A stretch of DNA of 64,000 nucleotides, from the NCBI GenBank assembly GCA_021383565.1, contig CP079699.1, forward strand, positions 62,001 to 126,000. Direction: 5' to 3'. Below are positions 20,591 through 29,731 of this stretch, in pieces; position 1 is the stretch's first letter, and each line of letters starts with the position of its first letter. The notes below the pieces were generated by a model. That model made no database searches, had not been told where the DNA came from, and was given only the letters and a program-made list of their open reading frames with translations. Origin of the DNA: Levilactobacillus brevis (GTDB lineage: Bacteria > Bacillota > Bacilli > Lactobacillales > Lactobacillaceae). The position numbers and the translations under genes are program-made.

Positions 20591-21526
20591 ATGAGTCGAT
20601 TGAAGCATGAGACACACAATTTTCGCTGGCGCGGGCTATGGGCCGTGCTGGCTATCTTAATGGTGGGAGTTGCCCTGAGTGGCTGTGGGGCGACGTCCAC
20701 CACTAAGCGTGCCCCCAATCACATCCAGGTGGTCGCAACGCTGGGGTTCTATGGTGAAGCAGCGCAGGCTATTCTAGGCGACCGCGGACAGGTGACCACG
20801 GTCATCAATAGTCCCAGCATTGATGCCGAGAGTTATGAGCCGGACGTGAAGACGGCTAAGCTGGTCGCTAAGGCCGATGTCGTGATAGAGAATGGCCTGG
20901 GTTACGATAGCTGGATGGACCGTGTTGTCGCGGCTAACGATGACGCTCAGACGAAGAAGCTCACGATTGGCACGCTCATGGGGAAGAAGACGGGGGACAA
21001 TCCGCATCTCTGGACCGATCCAACGACGATGGTCAAGGTCACGCGGCACCTCGTTACCCAATTCAGCAAGCTGGAACCCAAGCACGCCGCCGAATTTAAG
21101 CGACGGGGCGCGGCCTATGAACGCCAGCTCGCGGTCTTACCGCGGTTGGCCCAGAGATTGGCCCGACACAGCAACCACCAGCAGGTTGCGGTGAGCGAAC
21201 CCGTCTTTGATTTTGCCTTAAAGGCGATGGGCTACCGGATCAGCGATAGCCATTTTGCCCAGTCGATTGAGGAAGATAGCGACCCGACACCGGCCGACAT
21301 CACCGACTTGCAAGATCAGATTAAGCACCACCGAATCGCCTTTTTCGTGGAAAATACACAAAATACCAGTAAAAATGTGACGGCGATGGTCAATCTGGCG
21401 AAACGCCACAACATCCCCATCGTCAAGGTCACGGAGACCATGCCGGTGCATCAGAGCTACCGGACGTGGATGTTGAAGCAGTACCAGCAAGTCCAACGCA
21501 TTCAAGCTAAGGAGGGACAGTCGTAA
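20591..21526 (+). CDS. znuA: Zn/Mn-family ABC transporter substrate-binding lipoprotein
   Basis: This 311-residue lipoprotein has a hydrophobic signal followed by the lipobox LSGC (Cys near residue 36). The cluster A-I solute-binding fold shows VVATLGFYGEAAQ, YEPDVKTAKLVAKADVVIENGLGYD, the metal-ligand segment NPHLWTDP and EPVFDFALKAMGY. The first metal ligand, commonly His in D-P-H-x-Y/F-E-P, is in the sequence DAESYEP, so Glu replaces His; metal choice is therefore uncertain. No His-rich loop. The stop overlaps the ATPase start by one base (TAATG). Confidence 0.87.
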   Translation: MSRLKHETHNFRWRGLWAVLAILMVGVALSGCGATSTTKRAPNHIQVVATLGFYGEAAQAILGDRGQVTTVINSPSIDAESYEPDVKTAKLVAKADVVIENGLGYDSWMDRVVAANDDAQTKKLTIGTLMGKKTGDNPHLWTDPTTMVKVTRHLVTQFSKLEPKHAAEFKRRGAAYERQLAVLPRLAQRLARHSNHQQVAVSEPVFDFALKAMGYRISDSHFAQSIEEDSDPTPADITDLQDQIKHHRIAFFVENTQNTSKNVTAMVNLAKRHNIPIVKVTETMPVHQSYRTWMLKQYQQVQRIQAKEGQS

Positions 21527-22224
21527 TGGCCAGTGCACCCATTTTAAAATTAGAACATCTCGGGGTGACCTTTCCCAACCATCCCGTCTTTAGCGACCTC
21601 AACCTGACGATTCGCCAAGGTGAGGTCTGGAGTATTATTGGCAAGAACGGTGTGGGGAAGACTACGCTGATGCGGACTATCCTGCACCAGCTACGGCCCA
21701 CCCACGGTAAGATTACCTACTTACCGAGCCAAAATGAGGTGACGATCGGCTACGTGCCGCAATTTCGAAACATTGACGCCGACTATCCATTAACCATCAA
21801 GGACTTCGTCGGGTTGAACCTGACCGGGTGGAAGCTACCCTGGCTGTCGGCCAAGGAGCGGGCCAAGGTGGCTAAAATTCTGGACCAGACGGGTTTACGC
21901 CAACTGGCCAAGCGACCGATCGGGCAGGCCTCCGGTGGGGAAAAGCAAAAGGCTTATCTGGCGCAAGCTTTGGTGGAAGCACCCAACCTGTTGATTTTAG
22001 ATGAATCGACGGCCAGCTTGGACCCCGTGACCAAGACGGAGTTGCTGGACCTCGTTGCCGAGCTAAACCAGCGGCTTCATCTGACCGTGCTCTTTGTCAC
22101 GCACGATATTCCGATGGCTCAGAAGTATACGCAACACTACTTGATGTTGACGCCTAGTGGCATCGAGCAGGGACCGATTGAGAAGTTGACGACTGAAAAG
22201 GTGTGGGAGGGCGAAAATGTTTAG
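21526..22224 (+). CDS. znuC: Zn/Mn-family ABC transporter ATPase
   Basis: This 232-residue ATPase has Walker A GKNGVGKTTLM, signature ASGGEKQKAYL, Walker B LLILDESTAS and the switch FVTHD. It energises metal uptake with the adjacent lipoprotein and permease. The start codon overlaps the lipoprotein stop, and the 3' end overlaps the permease start by eight bases, a tightly coupled operon. Confidence 0.92.
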   Translation: MASAPILKLEHLGVTFPNHPVFSDLNLTIRQGEVWSIIGKNGVGKTTLMRTILHQLRPTHGKITYLPSQNEVTIGYVPQFRNIDADYPLTIKDFVGLNLTGWKLPWLSAKERAKVAKILDQTGLRQLAKRPIGQASGGEKQKAYLAQALVEAPNLLILDESTASLDPVTKTELLDLVAELNQRLHLTVLFVTHDIPMAQKYTQHYLMLTPSGIEQGPIEKLTTEKVWEGENV

Positions 22225-23014
22225 TTATGAATTTATGCGCAACGCCTTCGCGGCTGGGACCATCATCGCCATTATCTGTGGGATCATGGGCGTCTTTGTC
22301 ATCGCGCGGAACATGTCGTTTCTGACGCACACGTTGTCCGAGATTGGCTTCTCTGGGGCGGCCTTCGGGGTCTTCGCCGGTTGGGCCCCCTTAAACGGGA
22401 TGTTGCTGTTTACGGTCGTCAGCTCGGTAATTGTCGGGCAGTTGTCGGCACGCTCCGAACGACGCGAGGCGGCCACCAGTGCCATTTCTGCGCTGTTTAT
22501 TGGACTGGGAATTTTATTTCTGTCATTGGCCAATAAGAATGCCAGCTATGCCACCAGCATTTTATTCGGGAGTGTCATTGGGATTAGCGCCGGTGACGTC
22601 CGACAAATGTTGTGGTTGTCGCTGTTCGTCCTGATTGTGATCTTCGTGATCTATCGGTTCTTGAAGTTCGATTCGTTTGATCACACGGGGGCGCGGGTCA
22701 AGGGACTGTGGACCAACGTCCTGTCGATTACCTTCTTGGTCCTGCTGGCGCTAAGTGTCAGTGTGGCCGCTCAAATCGTGGGGTCCCTGTTGATTTTTAT
22801 TCTATTGACCCTACCGGCGGCCACGGCGAAGTACTTCGCCCACACGGTCGGCGGCATGATGGTGCTAGCGATTGCCCTAGCTCTGATCGGGGTGTGGAGC
22901 GGCCTGGTCCTGAGCTACGTGACCAACTTCCCCGTGTCCTTCTTCATCGCGGCGATCGAGGCCATCTTCTACTTTATCGCATTGGGCTGGCAACGGCTTC
23001 AAACGGCAGAATAG
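22217..23014 (+). CDS. znuB: Zn/Mn-family ABC transporter permease
   Basis: This 265-residue integral membrane protein of the ABC-3 family has about eight hydrophobic segments. Family motifs include FVIARNMSFLTHTLSEIGFSGAAFG near the N-terminus and LLIFILLTLPAATAKYF in the second half. It forms the channel of the zinc-type transporter. It ends before a strong terminator, so the operon is three genes. Confidence 0.92.
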   Translation: MFSYEFMRNAFAAGTIIAIICGIMGVFVIARNMSFLTHTLSEIGFSGAAFGVFAGWAPLNGMLLFTVVSSVIVGQLSARSERREAATSAISALFIGLGILFLSLANKNASYATSILFGSVIGISAGDVRQMLWLSLFVLIVIFVIYRFLKFDSFDHTGARVKGLWTNVLSITFLVLLALSVSVAAQIVGSLLIFILLTLPAATAKYFAHTVGGMMVLAIALALIGVWSGLVLSYVTNFPVSFFIAAIEAIFYFIALGWQRLQTAE

Positions 23015-23069
23015 GATGATAATCCCTCGAAATCTGACCGACTATAATGAATTAAATTAAAAGTGATGT

Positions 23070-23118
23070 GAGCTGTGGTCCAACAACGTTTGACGCTGTT
23101 GGGGTGCAGCTCTTTTGT
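23070..23118 (+). terminator. znuABC terminator
   Basis: GAGCTG and CAGCTC plus inner CCAACA/TGTTGG-type arms form a long stem, followed by TTTTGTC. The rest of 23119-23340 holds no convincing gene; CTGGTTTTCAGAACCAG near 23258 is a further small hairpin. Confidence 0.75.
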
Positions 23119-23349
23119 CGGCTAACGGTGGTTATTAGTTGAGTCCGGCCGGTGAAAACTGTAGGCTGAGGATGAGCTGGCAGCTTGACGGTTGCTGGTG
23201 GGGTGGCGTTTGACCGCCTCCCGGTCGGTGAAACCTTGATGAAAAGCAGACCGCTTTCAACTGGTTTTCAGAACCAGATAAGCTTACGATTCACTTTCAT
23301 TTTGGTAAAAACGGCAAAAAATTATTAATTCTAACCGAAATGTAACGAA

Positions 23350-23373
23350 AAACCCGAACATTTATGCTAAAAT
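23350..23373 (+). promoter_or_regulatory. purR promoter with PurBox-like site
   Basis: AAACCCGAACATT at 23350-23362 matches the PurBox AWWWCCGAACWWT at all but one position. The extended -10 TGCTAAAAT follows at 23365-23373. A weaker CCGAA lies about 20 bases upstream. It suggests autoregulation of purR. Confidence 0.6.
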
Positions 23374-23416
23374 TGGGCTTACAATTAACTCTAAAGAAAT
23401 TGTTGAGGTGAAGAGG

Positions 23417-24256
23417 TTGAAAGTCAGAAGAAGTGACCGGTTAGTCGATATGACCCGGTATTTATTAGAACGACCGCACCAACTGGTGTCGTTGACATTT
23501 TTTGCTGCGCGGTATGAGTCGGCCAAGTCTTCCATCAGTGAAGATTTGACGATTTTGAAACGGACCCTCCAAGCCCGTGGCACTGGCCTGCTGGAGACCG
23601 TGCCCGGGGCCGCTGGTGGTGCCCGTTTTATCCCTTACATTTTACGAGAAGAAGCCGAAAAGTTTGTCGATGAGATGATTACGGAATTGTCCGAAGCCGA
23701 CCGGTATCTCCCCGGTGGCTATGTTTACATGTCCGATATTCTTGGGCGGCCGTCTGCTCTGCGTCAGATTGGGCGGATCTTAGCCACACAGTACCTGAAC
23801 CAGTCGGTCGATGTCGTGGTGACGGTGGCAACGAAGGGGATTCCATTGGCCCAAAGTGTGGCCAACTACCTGAACGTGCCGTTTGTGATTGTCCGGCATG
23901 ACTCACAGATTACGGAAGGCTCCACGGTGAGTGTGAACTACGTGTCCGGCTCGACCAAGCGTATCGAACGCATGGCCCTGTCTAAGCGCAGTGTGAAGCC
24001 TAATTCGCGGGTTCTGATTGTGGATGACTACATGAAGGGCGGCGGGACCGTGGGTGGTCTGCGTTCCCTCGTGGACGAATTCGATTCACAACTCGCCGGA
24101 GTCGCCGTCTTTGCCGAAGGTGATTTTGACGGTCAACGGACCGTTAGCAAGTACACGTCTTTACTGAAGATTCAGACGGCGGACGAACAGATCCGCGTGG
24201 CACCAGGCAATTACCTGACCCAGATCTTTGGTGACGACCAGAATTCATTAAATTAG
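23417..24256 (+). CDS. purR: Purine operon regulator PurR
   Basis: This 279-residue product has an N-terminal winged helix ([28 protein letters not shown]) and a C-terminal type I phosphoribosyltransferase domain with the PRPP loop [16 protein letters not shown]. In Bacillus, PurR represses pur genes and PRPP relieves it; in lactococci it activates. A TTG start at 23417, with GAGGTG upstream, gives the family N-terminus MKVRRS; GTG 23408 would add three residues and lacks its own site. It is followed by glmU after 11 bases. Confidence 0.92.
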   Translation: MKVRRSDRLVDMTRYLLERPHQLVSLTFFAARYESAKSSISEDLTILKRTLQARGTGLLETVPGAAGGARFIPYILREEAEKFVDEMITELSEADRYLPGGYVYMSDILGRPSALRQIGRILATQYLNQSVDVVVTVATKGIPLAQSVANYLNVPFVIVRHDSQITEGSTVSVNYVSGSTKRIERMALSKRSVKPNSRVLIVDDYMKGGGTVGGLRSLVDEFDSQLAGVAVFAEGDFDGQRTVSKYTSLLKIQTADEQIRVAPGNYLTQIFGDDQNSLN

Positions 24257-24267
24257 GAGATATCGGA

Positions 24268-25647
24268 ATGAGCACTAGAAATACGATTATCCTCGCAGCC
24301 GGTAAGGGTACGCGGATGAAGTCAAAGTTGTACAAGGTTCTGCATCAGGTTTGTGGCAAGGCCATGGTCGACCACGTGTTGACGCAGGTGGAAAAGACCA
24401 ACATGGATCAAGTCGTAACGATCGTGGGTTACGGCGCCGATGACGTGAAGGCCACGCTGGGTGACCGGACGCAGTACGCCTTACAGGCCAAGCAATTGGG
24501 AACTGGGGATGCCGTCTTACAGGCGGAACCGATCTTAAAGGACGAAGACGGGACCACGCTGATTGTCAGTGGGGACACGCCACTATTCCAGGCCGAAACG
24601 TTTGAAGACCTATTCGCTTACCATGAAGCTAAGCACGCGGCCGCAACGATCTTAACGTCCGTGGCGCCTGATCCAACGGGTTACGGTCGGATTGTGCGTA
24701 ATAACATTGGCATCGTGGAAAAGATTGTGGAACAAAAGGATGCCACTTCCGAAGAACAAGAAATTCACGAAATCAACACGGGCGTCTACGTTTTCGACAA
24801 TAAGAAGCTGTTCGCCGCCCTTCATGAAACGTCTAACGACAATGCGCAGGGCGAATACTATTTGACCGACGTGATTGAAATCTTGAAGCACCAAGGAGAC
24901 ATCGTGGCCGCTTATAAGATGGCGGACTTCGATGAATCCATGGGGGTTAACGACCGAGTGGCCTTGGCCAACGCAACGAAGATTATGCGTCAACGGATTA
25001 ACGAACAACACATGCGTGACGGGGTAACCTTGATTGACCCCGAGACCACGTACATCGACGCTGGCGTGAAGATTGGGGCCGACACGATCATCGAACCCGG
25101 CGTGCTCCTCAAGGGCGACACGGTGATTGGTGAGGACTGCTATATCGGCGCGCACTCCGAATTACGGAATGCCAAGTTGGCCGATCACGTCACGGTCACG
25201 TCCTCCTTACTGGAAGACTCCGACATGGCCAGTGGATCTAACATTGGCCCTAACAGCCATTTGCGTCCGGAATCCCACATTGGGCCTAAGGTACACCTGG
25301 GGAACTTTGTGGAAGTCAAGAAGGCAACGATTGGCGAAGGCACCAAGGTGGGCCATTTGACTTACGTTGGGAATGCCAAATTGGGCAAGCACATCAACGT
25401 GGGGTGTGGTGTGGTCTTTGTCAATTACGACGGCAAGCACAAGCACGAAACCACGGTGGGCGACGATGCCTTCATCGGCTCCAACTCGAACTTGGTTGCC
25501 CCATTGACGGTCGCCGATCACAGCTTCATCGCGGCCGGTTCGACGATTACCGATGCCGTCAACAAGTTTGACATGGCGATTGCCCGGCAACGGCAGACCA
25601 ACAAACCCAATTATTACCAGAAACTCCCGTATCGCGGTGAAGATTAA
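24268..25647 (+). CDS. glmU: Bifunctional UDP-N-acetylglucosamine pyrophosphorylase / glucosamine-1-phosphate N-acetyltransferase
   Basis: The protein makes UDP-GlcNAc for peptidoglycan and teichoic acids in two steps. The N-terminal nucleotidyltransferase domain carries [11 protein letters not shown] and the C-terminal half is a left-handed beta-helix with hexapeptide repeats ([27 protein letters not shown]) and the acetyltransferase segment [11 protein letters not shown]. It is 459 residues, normal for GlmU. AGGAGA precedes the ATG. Probably transcribed with purR. Confidence 0.97.
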   Translation: MSTRNTIILAAGKGTRMKSKLYKVLHQVCGKAMVDHVLTQVEKTNMDQVVTIVGYGADDVKATLGDRTQYALQAKQLGTGDAVLQAEPILKDEDGTTLIVSGDTPLFQAETFEDLFAYHEAKHAAATILTSVAPDPTGYGRIVRNNIGIVEKIVEQKDATSEEQEIHEINTGVYVFDNKKLFAALHETSNDNAQGEYYLTDVIEILKHQGDIVAAYKMADFDESMGVNDRVALANATKIMRQRINEQHMRDGVTLIDPETTYIDAGVKIGADTIIEPGVLLKGDTVIGEDCYIGAHSELRNAKLADHVTVTSSLLEDSDMASGSNIGPNSHLRPESHIGPKVHLGNFVEVKKATIGEGTKVGHLTYVGNAKLGKHINVGCGVVFVNYDGKHKHETTVGDDAFIGSNSNLVAPLTVADHSFIAAGSTITDAVNKFDMAIARQRQTNKPNYYQKLPYRGED

Positions 25648-25657
25648 GCTGAAGGTC

Positions 25658-25686
25658 TTGTGTTTCGAGACCCGATAGCATAAAAT
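25658..25686 (+). promoter_or_regulatory. prs promoter
   Basis: TTGTGT at 25658-25663, a 17-base spacer and TAAAAT at 25681-25686, 45 bases before the prs ATG. Confidence 0.55.
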
Positions 25687-25730
25687 TATTGTAGTAAATT
25701 CTGGCAGATTATTTGCTATTGGAGGAAATT

Positions 25731-26711
25731 ATGGCTACGCAATATTTTGACCCTAAACTAAAGATTTTTGCGTTAAACTCCAACAAACCGTTAGCCCAAA
25801 AGATTGCTAACGAAGTTGGTGTTGAATTAGGGAAAACTTCGGTGGACCGGTTCAGTGACGGCGAAATTCGCATTAACATCGAACAGAGTGTCCGGGGAAG
25901 CCACGTCTACGTGATCCAATCGACGTCGGCACCGGTTAACGACAACTTAATGGAACTGTTGATCATGATTGATGCCTTACGGCGCGCGAGTGCGGCTACC
26001 ATCAACGTGGTCATTCCGTACTACGGTTACGCCCGGCAAGACCGGAAAGCCCGCTCCAGAGAACCCATTACGGCTAAATTGGTGGCCAACATGCTCCAAA
26101 CAGCCGGCGTGACGCGGGTCTTGGCTTTGGACTTGCATGCGGCTCAGATTCAAGGGTTCTTCGACGTTCCCGTGGATCACTTGATGGGCGCACCACTTCT
26201 GGCCGATTATTTCCTGACAAACCACTTGGACGAAGATGCCGTCGTCGTTTCACCCGATCACGGTGGGGTGACGCGGGCACGGGCTCTGGCCGAATTCTTG
26301 AAGGCACCAATTGCCATCATTGATAAGCGGCGTCCCCGGGCTAACGTGGCCGAGATCATGAACATCATTGGTGATGTCAAAGGCAAACGTTGCATCATGA
26401 TCGATGATATGATCGATACGGCGGGGACCATTACGTTGGGTTCCCAAGCCTTGATGGACGCTGGCGCGAAGGAAGTCTACGCTAGTTGTACGCATCCGGT
26501 GCTCTCAGGCCCTGCGATCGAACGGATCAAGAAGTCACCGATCAAGAAGTTGGTGGTGACGGATTCCATCCAATTAACAGCAGACAAGCAGATCGAAAAG
26601 ATTCAACAAATTTCCGTCGGTCCCCTGATTGGTCAAGCCATCAAGCGGATCAACGAAAACCGGCCGGTCAGCCCATTGTTCAAGAATCGTTTCCGGAGTC
26701 ACGAACAATAA
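25731..26711 (+). CDS. prs: Ribose-phosphate pyrophosphokinase
   Basis: This 326-residue class I PRPP synthetase makes PRPP from ribose-5-phosphate and ATP. Motifs are [47 protein letters not shown] and the PRPP loop [13 protein letters not shown]. The ATG at 25731 is six bases after GGAGG. PRPP is the effector of PurR encoded two genes upstream. It has its own promoter and a strong terminator. Confidence 0.97.
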   Translation: MATQYFDPKLKIFALNSNKPLAQKIANEVGVELGKTSVDRFSDGEIRINIEQSVRGSHVYVIQSTSAPVNDNLMELLIMIDALRRASAATINVVIPYYGYARQDRKARSREPITAKLVANMLQTAGVTRVLALDLHAAQIQGFFDVPVDHLMGAPLLADYFLTNHLDEDAVVVSPDHGGVTRARALAEFLKAPIAIIDKRRPRANVAEIMNIIGDVKGKRCIMIDDMIDTAGTITLGSQALMDAGAKEVYASCTHPVLSGPAIERIKKSPIKKLVVTDSIQLTADKQIEKIQQISVGPLIGQAIKRINENRPVSPLFKNRFRSHEQ

Positions 26712-26720
26712 AACAGACGA

Positions 26721-26759
26721 AAAACTTGAGCGGCGCTGAGCGTGGGCTCAAGTTTTTTC
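26721..26759 (+). terminator. prs terminator
   Basis: AAAACTTGAG pairs with CTCAAGTTTT, followed by TTTTTT-type tract. Confidence 0.85.
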
Positions 26760-26883
26760 TATAATTTTTTTGATAAGTCAACCGTTAGAATTAGTCCACT
26801 CGACACATTTGGTGGTTGGGTAGCCGACCTCTAACAAAGGGTATCGGCTCTGGGCTGACGGTTGATTGAAGGGAGTTTACGGT

Positions 26884-27234
26884 ATGAGAAGTTGGCAAAG
26901 ATGGACGACCGGCTGGCTGGGCGGTGGCCTAGTCGTGGCCTTGGCCATGCGAATTCTGGGGCAACCGTTGATGGTGATTGGTAATCTACTGTTCATGGTC
27001 GGCCTAGCGCTGGTTATTTTTGGTTTAATTTGCGTCCTAGCGAAGGGGCATCTCTTCACGGGGTGGCGTCATCGGCGTAAGAAGGGACAAGATCCCTTGC
27101 CTGGGGAAAAGGTTGGCGTGCGCCACGTGGCCAGTGTAAAAAATTCCCCCATCGTCTTTAACGGTGGCGCCCGGTTTGGCTTAGCAGCGGGGGCTTGCTA
27201 CATCGTGGTCGGGATTGTTTTGACCTTGTTCTAA
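26884..27234 (+). CDS. Small membrane protein, DUF3899-like
   Basis: This 116-residue protein has hydrophobic segments at about 12-25, 29-55 and 97-115, with a basic loop HRRKKGQ between the second and third. Size and topology resemble DUF3899 proteins, a family without known function; the match is by eye. The ATG at 26884 has AAGGGAG eight bases upstream. It stands alone between the prs terminator and another small ORF. A hairpin-like GGGTATCGGCTC/TAGCCGACCTC pair lies just upstream. Confidence 0.55.
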   Translation: MRSWQRWTTGWLGGGLVVALAMRILGQPLMVIGNLLFMVGLALVIFGLICVLAKGHLFTGWRHRRKKGQDPLPGEKVGVRHVASVKNSPIVFNGGARFGLAAGACYIVVGIVLTLF

Positions 27235-27423
27235 TGCGTTATGAACCGATTGGCCTGGTATGTCTTAGTTGAGGAGCCTTACGTTGACCATTGGTTTTTA
27301 AGTAGTGAAGCATCGCTAAATGGTTTGGCCCCCAAAGTTTACCAAGTCATCAGGTAGCCGCTCAAATGGTTTCTCGAAGCTGACACCGAGACTAAGGTGA
27401 AGGGTGAAGGGAAGTCAGGTCTG

Positions 27424-27681
27424 ATGATGACAAAAAATATTGGCGTTTTAATTGGCGCTATGTTAATCGGTGGGGCCGTCTGGGCTGTGAGTGGGCATCA
27501 CGCGGTAAGGTTAGTTGCGGCGGATAAAACGCCGGTGGCACGGCTCGCACCACGAGAAAGCAAACGCCCCACCGTAGAACCCGTCGGTCGACGCGGCGGG
27601 GGCACAACCAACGCGGAACACGAACCCATCGTGCCCAGCCATGACGCGAAGAACACGGCACCCACGGGGCAAGCCGATTGA
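27424..27681 (+). CDS. Small exported or membrane-anchored hypothetical protein
   Basis: A predicted 85-residue product starts MMTKNIGVLIGAMLIGG: a short basic N-terminus and one hydrophobic helix (about 5-24), then a hydrophilic tail rich in Pro, Arg, Gly and Thr. It looks like a signal-anchored or secreted peptide. AAGGGAAG lies nine bases before the ATG at 27424. No family is recognised. Confidence 0.45.
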   Translation: MMTKNIGVLIGAMLIGGAVWAVSGHHAVRLVAADKTPVARLAPRESKRPTVEPVGRRGGGTTNAEHEPIVPSHDAKNTAPTGQAD

Positions 27682-27822
27682 CCGCTTGCTGGTGGGAATC
27701 GGCTCTGAACTTTAGTGGCAAGCGTTAACTTTGATGAGTATGAAGACCTTTACTGTCTGATTTCAATTGGACGGCGAAGGCCTTTTTATCGTCCGAAGAT
27801 GCAGGGATGACTAAGAACGTAT

Positions 27823-27850
27823 AAAAATAGACGGCCGCAAGCGGACCGTC
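27823..27850 (-). terminator. Terminator of the HAD-gene run
   Basis: On the minus strand GACGGTCCGC and GCGGCCGTC arms are followed by TATTTTTAT. It lies about 240 bases beyond the first HAD stop. The space 27851-28086 holds no gene apart from a repeat remnant. Confidence 0.65.
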
Positions 27851-28004
27851 CAAGAAGTAATTAATTTGAATTTTCATGTATCAAAATGTGTCAATAACTG
27901 GAAATTACTAACGTGACGCTAACAATAGTGATGAAACCAGCGGCGTTGCAGTTGCAGCCCATGGCGTAACGACTCAAACAAGCCGCTGCGGTACAGGCAC
28001 TATC

Positions 28005-28049
28005 TTAGCCGTGAGTGAGTCAAATTTCGCGAACGGTAAGGCGACCAGT
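28005..28049 (-). repeat. Internally deleted copy of the dispersed repeat (copy G)
   Basis: TAGCCGTGAGTGAGTCAAAT followed at once by TTCGCGAACGGTAAGGCGACC joins the two outer ends of the minus-strand element. In copies A and B those ends flank about 150 bases. The junction lies in the AAATTT that is part of the inverted repeat, consistent with deletion by recombination or replication slippage across the stem. Confidence 0.65.
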
Positions 28050-28086
28050 CCAGCCCAATCCAATGCCGCCGTAACGGCTCGTTAGG

Positions 28087-28896
28087 TTAGTCCAAGGCGT
28101 ACTTGCGAATGGCCGCCGCGACGCCATCTTCGGCGTTCGTCAGCGTCACCGCTTGGGCGGCGTCCTTGATTTCGTCAATGGCGTTCCCCATTGCGACGCC
28201 TAGACCAGCATATTGAATCATGGTCAGGTCATTGCCTTGATCGCCCAGGGCCATGACTTCATCGGCCGTGAAGCCCAGCTTCGTTGCCAATTCACCCAAC
28301 GTATTTCCCTTGCTGGCCTTCTTGTTCATGACTTCGATGAAGAAGGGTGTGCTTTGAACCACATAGTAGCGGTCGCGAATCTCTTGGGGAATTTCACGGT
28401 TGACGCGGTTGATGGTGTCCGGATCGTCAACGAACATGGCCTTGGAAATGGTCAGGTCGCGGTCCATCTCGCCAACTTCGCGGTAACGAATTAGCATCCG
28501 CACGAGATTACTTTCGAAGATGGTGTAGCCGCTGATGTCCTTGTTGGCCGTGTAGATGTAGTCTGGCGTTTCAATCTGGAAGTGGATCTGTAGCTTCCGG
28601 GAAAGGGCTTCGAGGTCGATATAATCGTCGAAGCTCAGGGAGTGATTGGTCATCATCTTGCCGGAGACCGTCTGTGAAACGGAGCCGTTGTAGGTGATGG
28701 CGTACTGTTCGTCACCGCTGAGACCGAGTGCGTCGAGGTAGGGCTGCACACCAGTCAGGGGCCGGCCGGTGCAGAGCACCACTTTAATCCCTTTGGCTGA
28801 AGCGGCTTGGACCGCCTCAATCGTGGCTGGTGCCAGTTCGTTCTTTTCGTTCAGTAGGGTCCCGTCGATATCAATCGCAATCATCTTAATTGTCAT
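28087..28896 (-). CDS. Cof-type HAD phosphatase
   Basis: This 269-residue HAD hydrolase of the Cof/YidA type has motif [12 protein letters not shown] at the N-terminus, motif II in VVLCTGRP, Lys in NKKASKGN and motif [15 protein letters not shown] followed by GVAMGNA. It dephosphorylates small phosphorylated metabolites; the substrate is unknown. It is 19 bases downstream of a close paralogue on the same strand, an evident tandem duplication. Confidence 0.93.
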   Translation of the reverse strand: MTIKMIAIDIDGTLLNEKNELAPATIEAVQAASAKGIKVVLCTGRPLTGVQPYLDALGLSGDEQYAITYNGSVSQTVSGKMMTNHSLSFDDYIDLEALSRKLQIHFQIETPDYIYTANKDISGYTIFESNLVRMLIRYREVGEMDRDLTISKAMFVDDPDTINRVNREIPQEIRDRYYVVQSTPFFIEVMNKKASKGNTLGELATKLGFTADEVMALGDQGNDLTMIQYAGLGVAMGNAIDEIKDAAQAVTLTNAEDGVAAAIRKYALD

Positions 28897-28915
28897 GTTG
28901 TTGTCAATTCTCCTT

Positions 28916-29731
28916 TTATGCTAAGTCTGGGTTCAATGCGTATTTATAAATGGCCGCCGCCACGCCATCCGCTGCGTTGGTTAGGGTTGTCACGTCGGCG
29001 GCCGCCTTGACGCGGTCGTTAGCGTTTCCCATGGCAACCCCCAACCCAGCGGTGGTGATCATCGGTAAATCATTGTCTTGGTCGCCCAGCGCCATCACGT
29101 TGGCTAAGTTGTAGCCGAGATGTTGGGTGAGGTCACACAGGGCGTTTCCCTTGCTGGTTTGCGGGTTCATCACCTCGATGAAGTGGGGGTCGGTACGCAC
29201 CACGTAGAAACGTTTAGCCAGCGCCGGGGGTAAAGTGAGCGCGTCAATCTTGGCCACCTCGTCGATGAAGACGGCGGTCGGCATTAACAGCTGCGGGTCC
29301 ATCGCCGCGGCCTCGCGGAAGCGCAGGGGTAAGTGCACGAGCTGACTCTCCTTAACCGTATACGGGCTGATGTCGCGATCGGCCGTGTAGAGGTGGTGAG
29401 GCGTGACTACGTGGAAATGAACTTGAGCCTTACGGGCAAACGCTTCGAGATCGACATAGTCAGCGTAGCTTAGCGCGTGGCTAAGCAACACGCGCCCGGC
29501 GACCGTTTGGACCAACGAGCCGTTGTAGGTAATGGCAAATTGGTCATCGCCCTGAAGTCCCAGCGCGTCCAGATACGGTTGGACGCCGGATAGGGGCCGG
29601 CCGGTACACAGCACGACCTTGAGACCCGCGACGCTCGCGGCTTGAACGGCGGCAATGGTGGCCGTGGTCAGTTCGTTTTGTGGATTGAGCAGGGTGCCGT
29701 CGATGTCCACGGCAATCAGCTTGATGGTCAT
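28916..29731 (-). CDS. Cof-type HAD phosphatase, tandem paralogue
   Basis: This 271-residue paralogue of the neighbouring HAD protein has [32 protein letters not shown] shared almost word for word, NPQTSKGN and [13 protein letters not shown]. The two copies have diverged in the cap domain (residues about 85-190), where substrate specificity lies. Its ATG directly abuts the stop of the HD-domain gene. Confidence 0.93.
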   Translation of the reverse strand: MTIKLIAVDIDGTLLNPQNELTTATIAAVQAASVAGLKVVLCTGRPLSGVQPYLDALGLQGDDQFAITYNGSLVQTVAGRVLLSHALSYADYVDLEAFARKAQVHFHVVTPHHLYTADRDISPYTVKESQLVHLPLRFREAAAMDPQLLMPTAVFIDEVAKIDALTLPPALAKRFYVVRTDPHFIEVMNPQTSKGNALCDLTQHLGYNLANVMALGDQDNDLPMITTAGLGVAMGNANDRVKAAADVTTLTNAADGVAAAIYKYALNPDLA

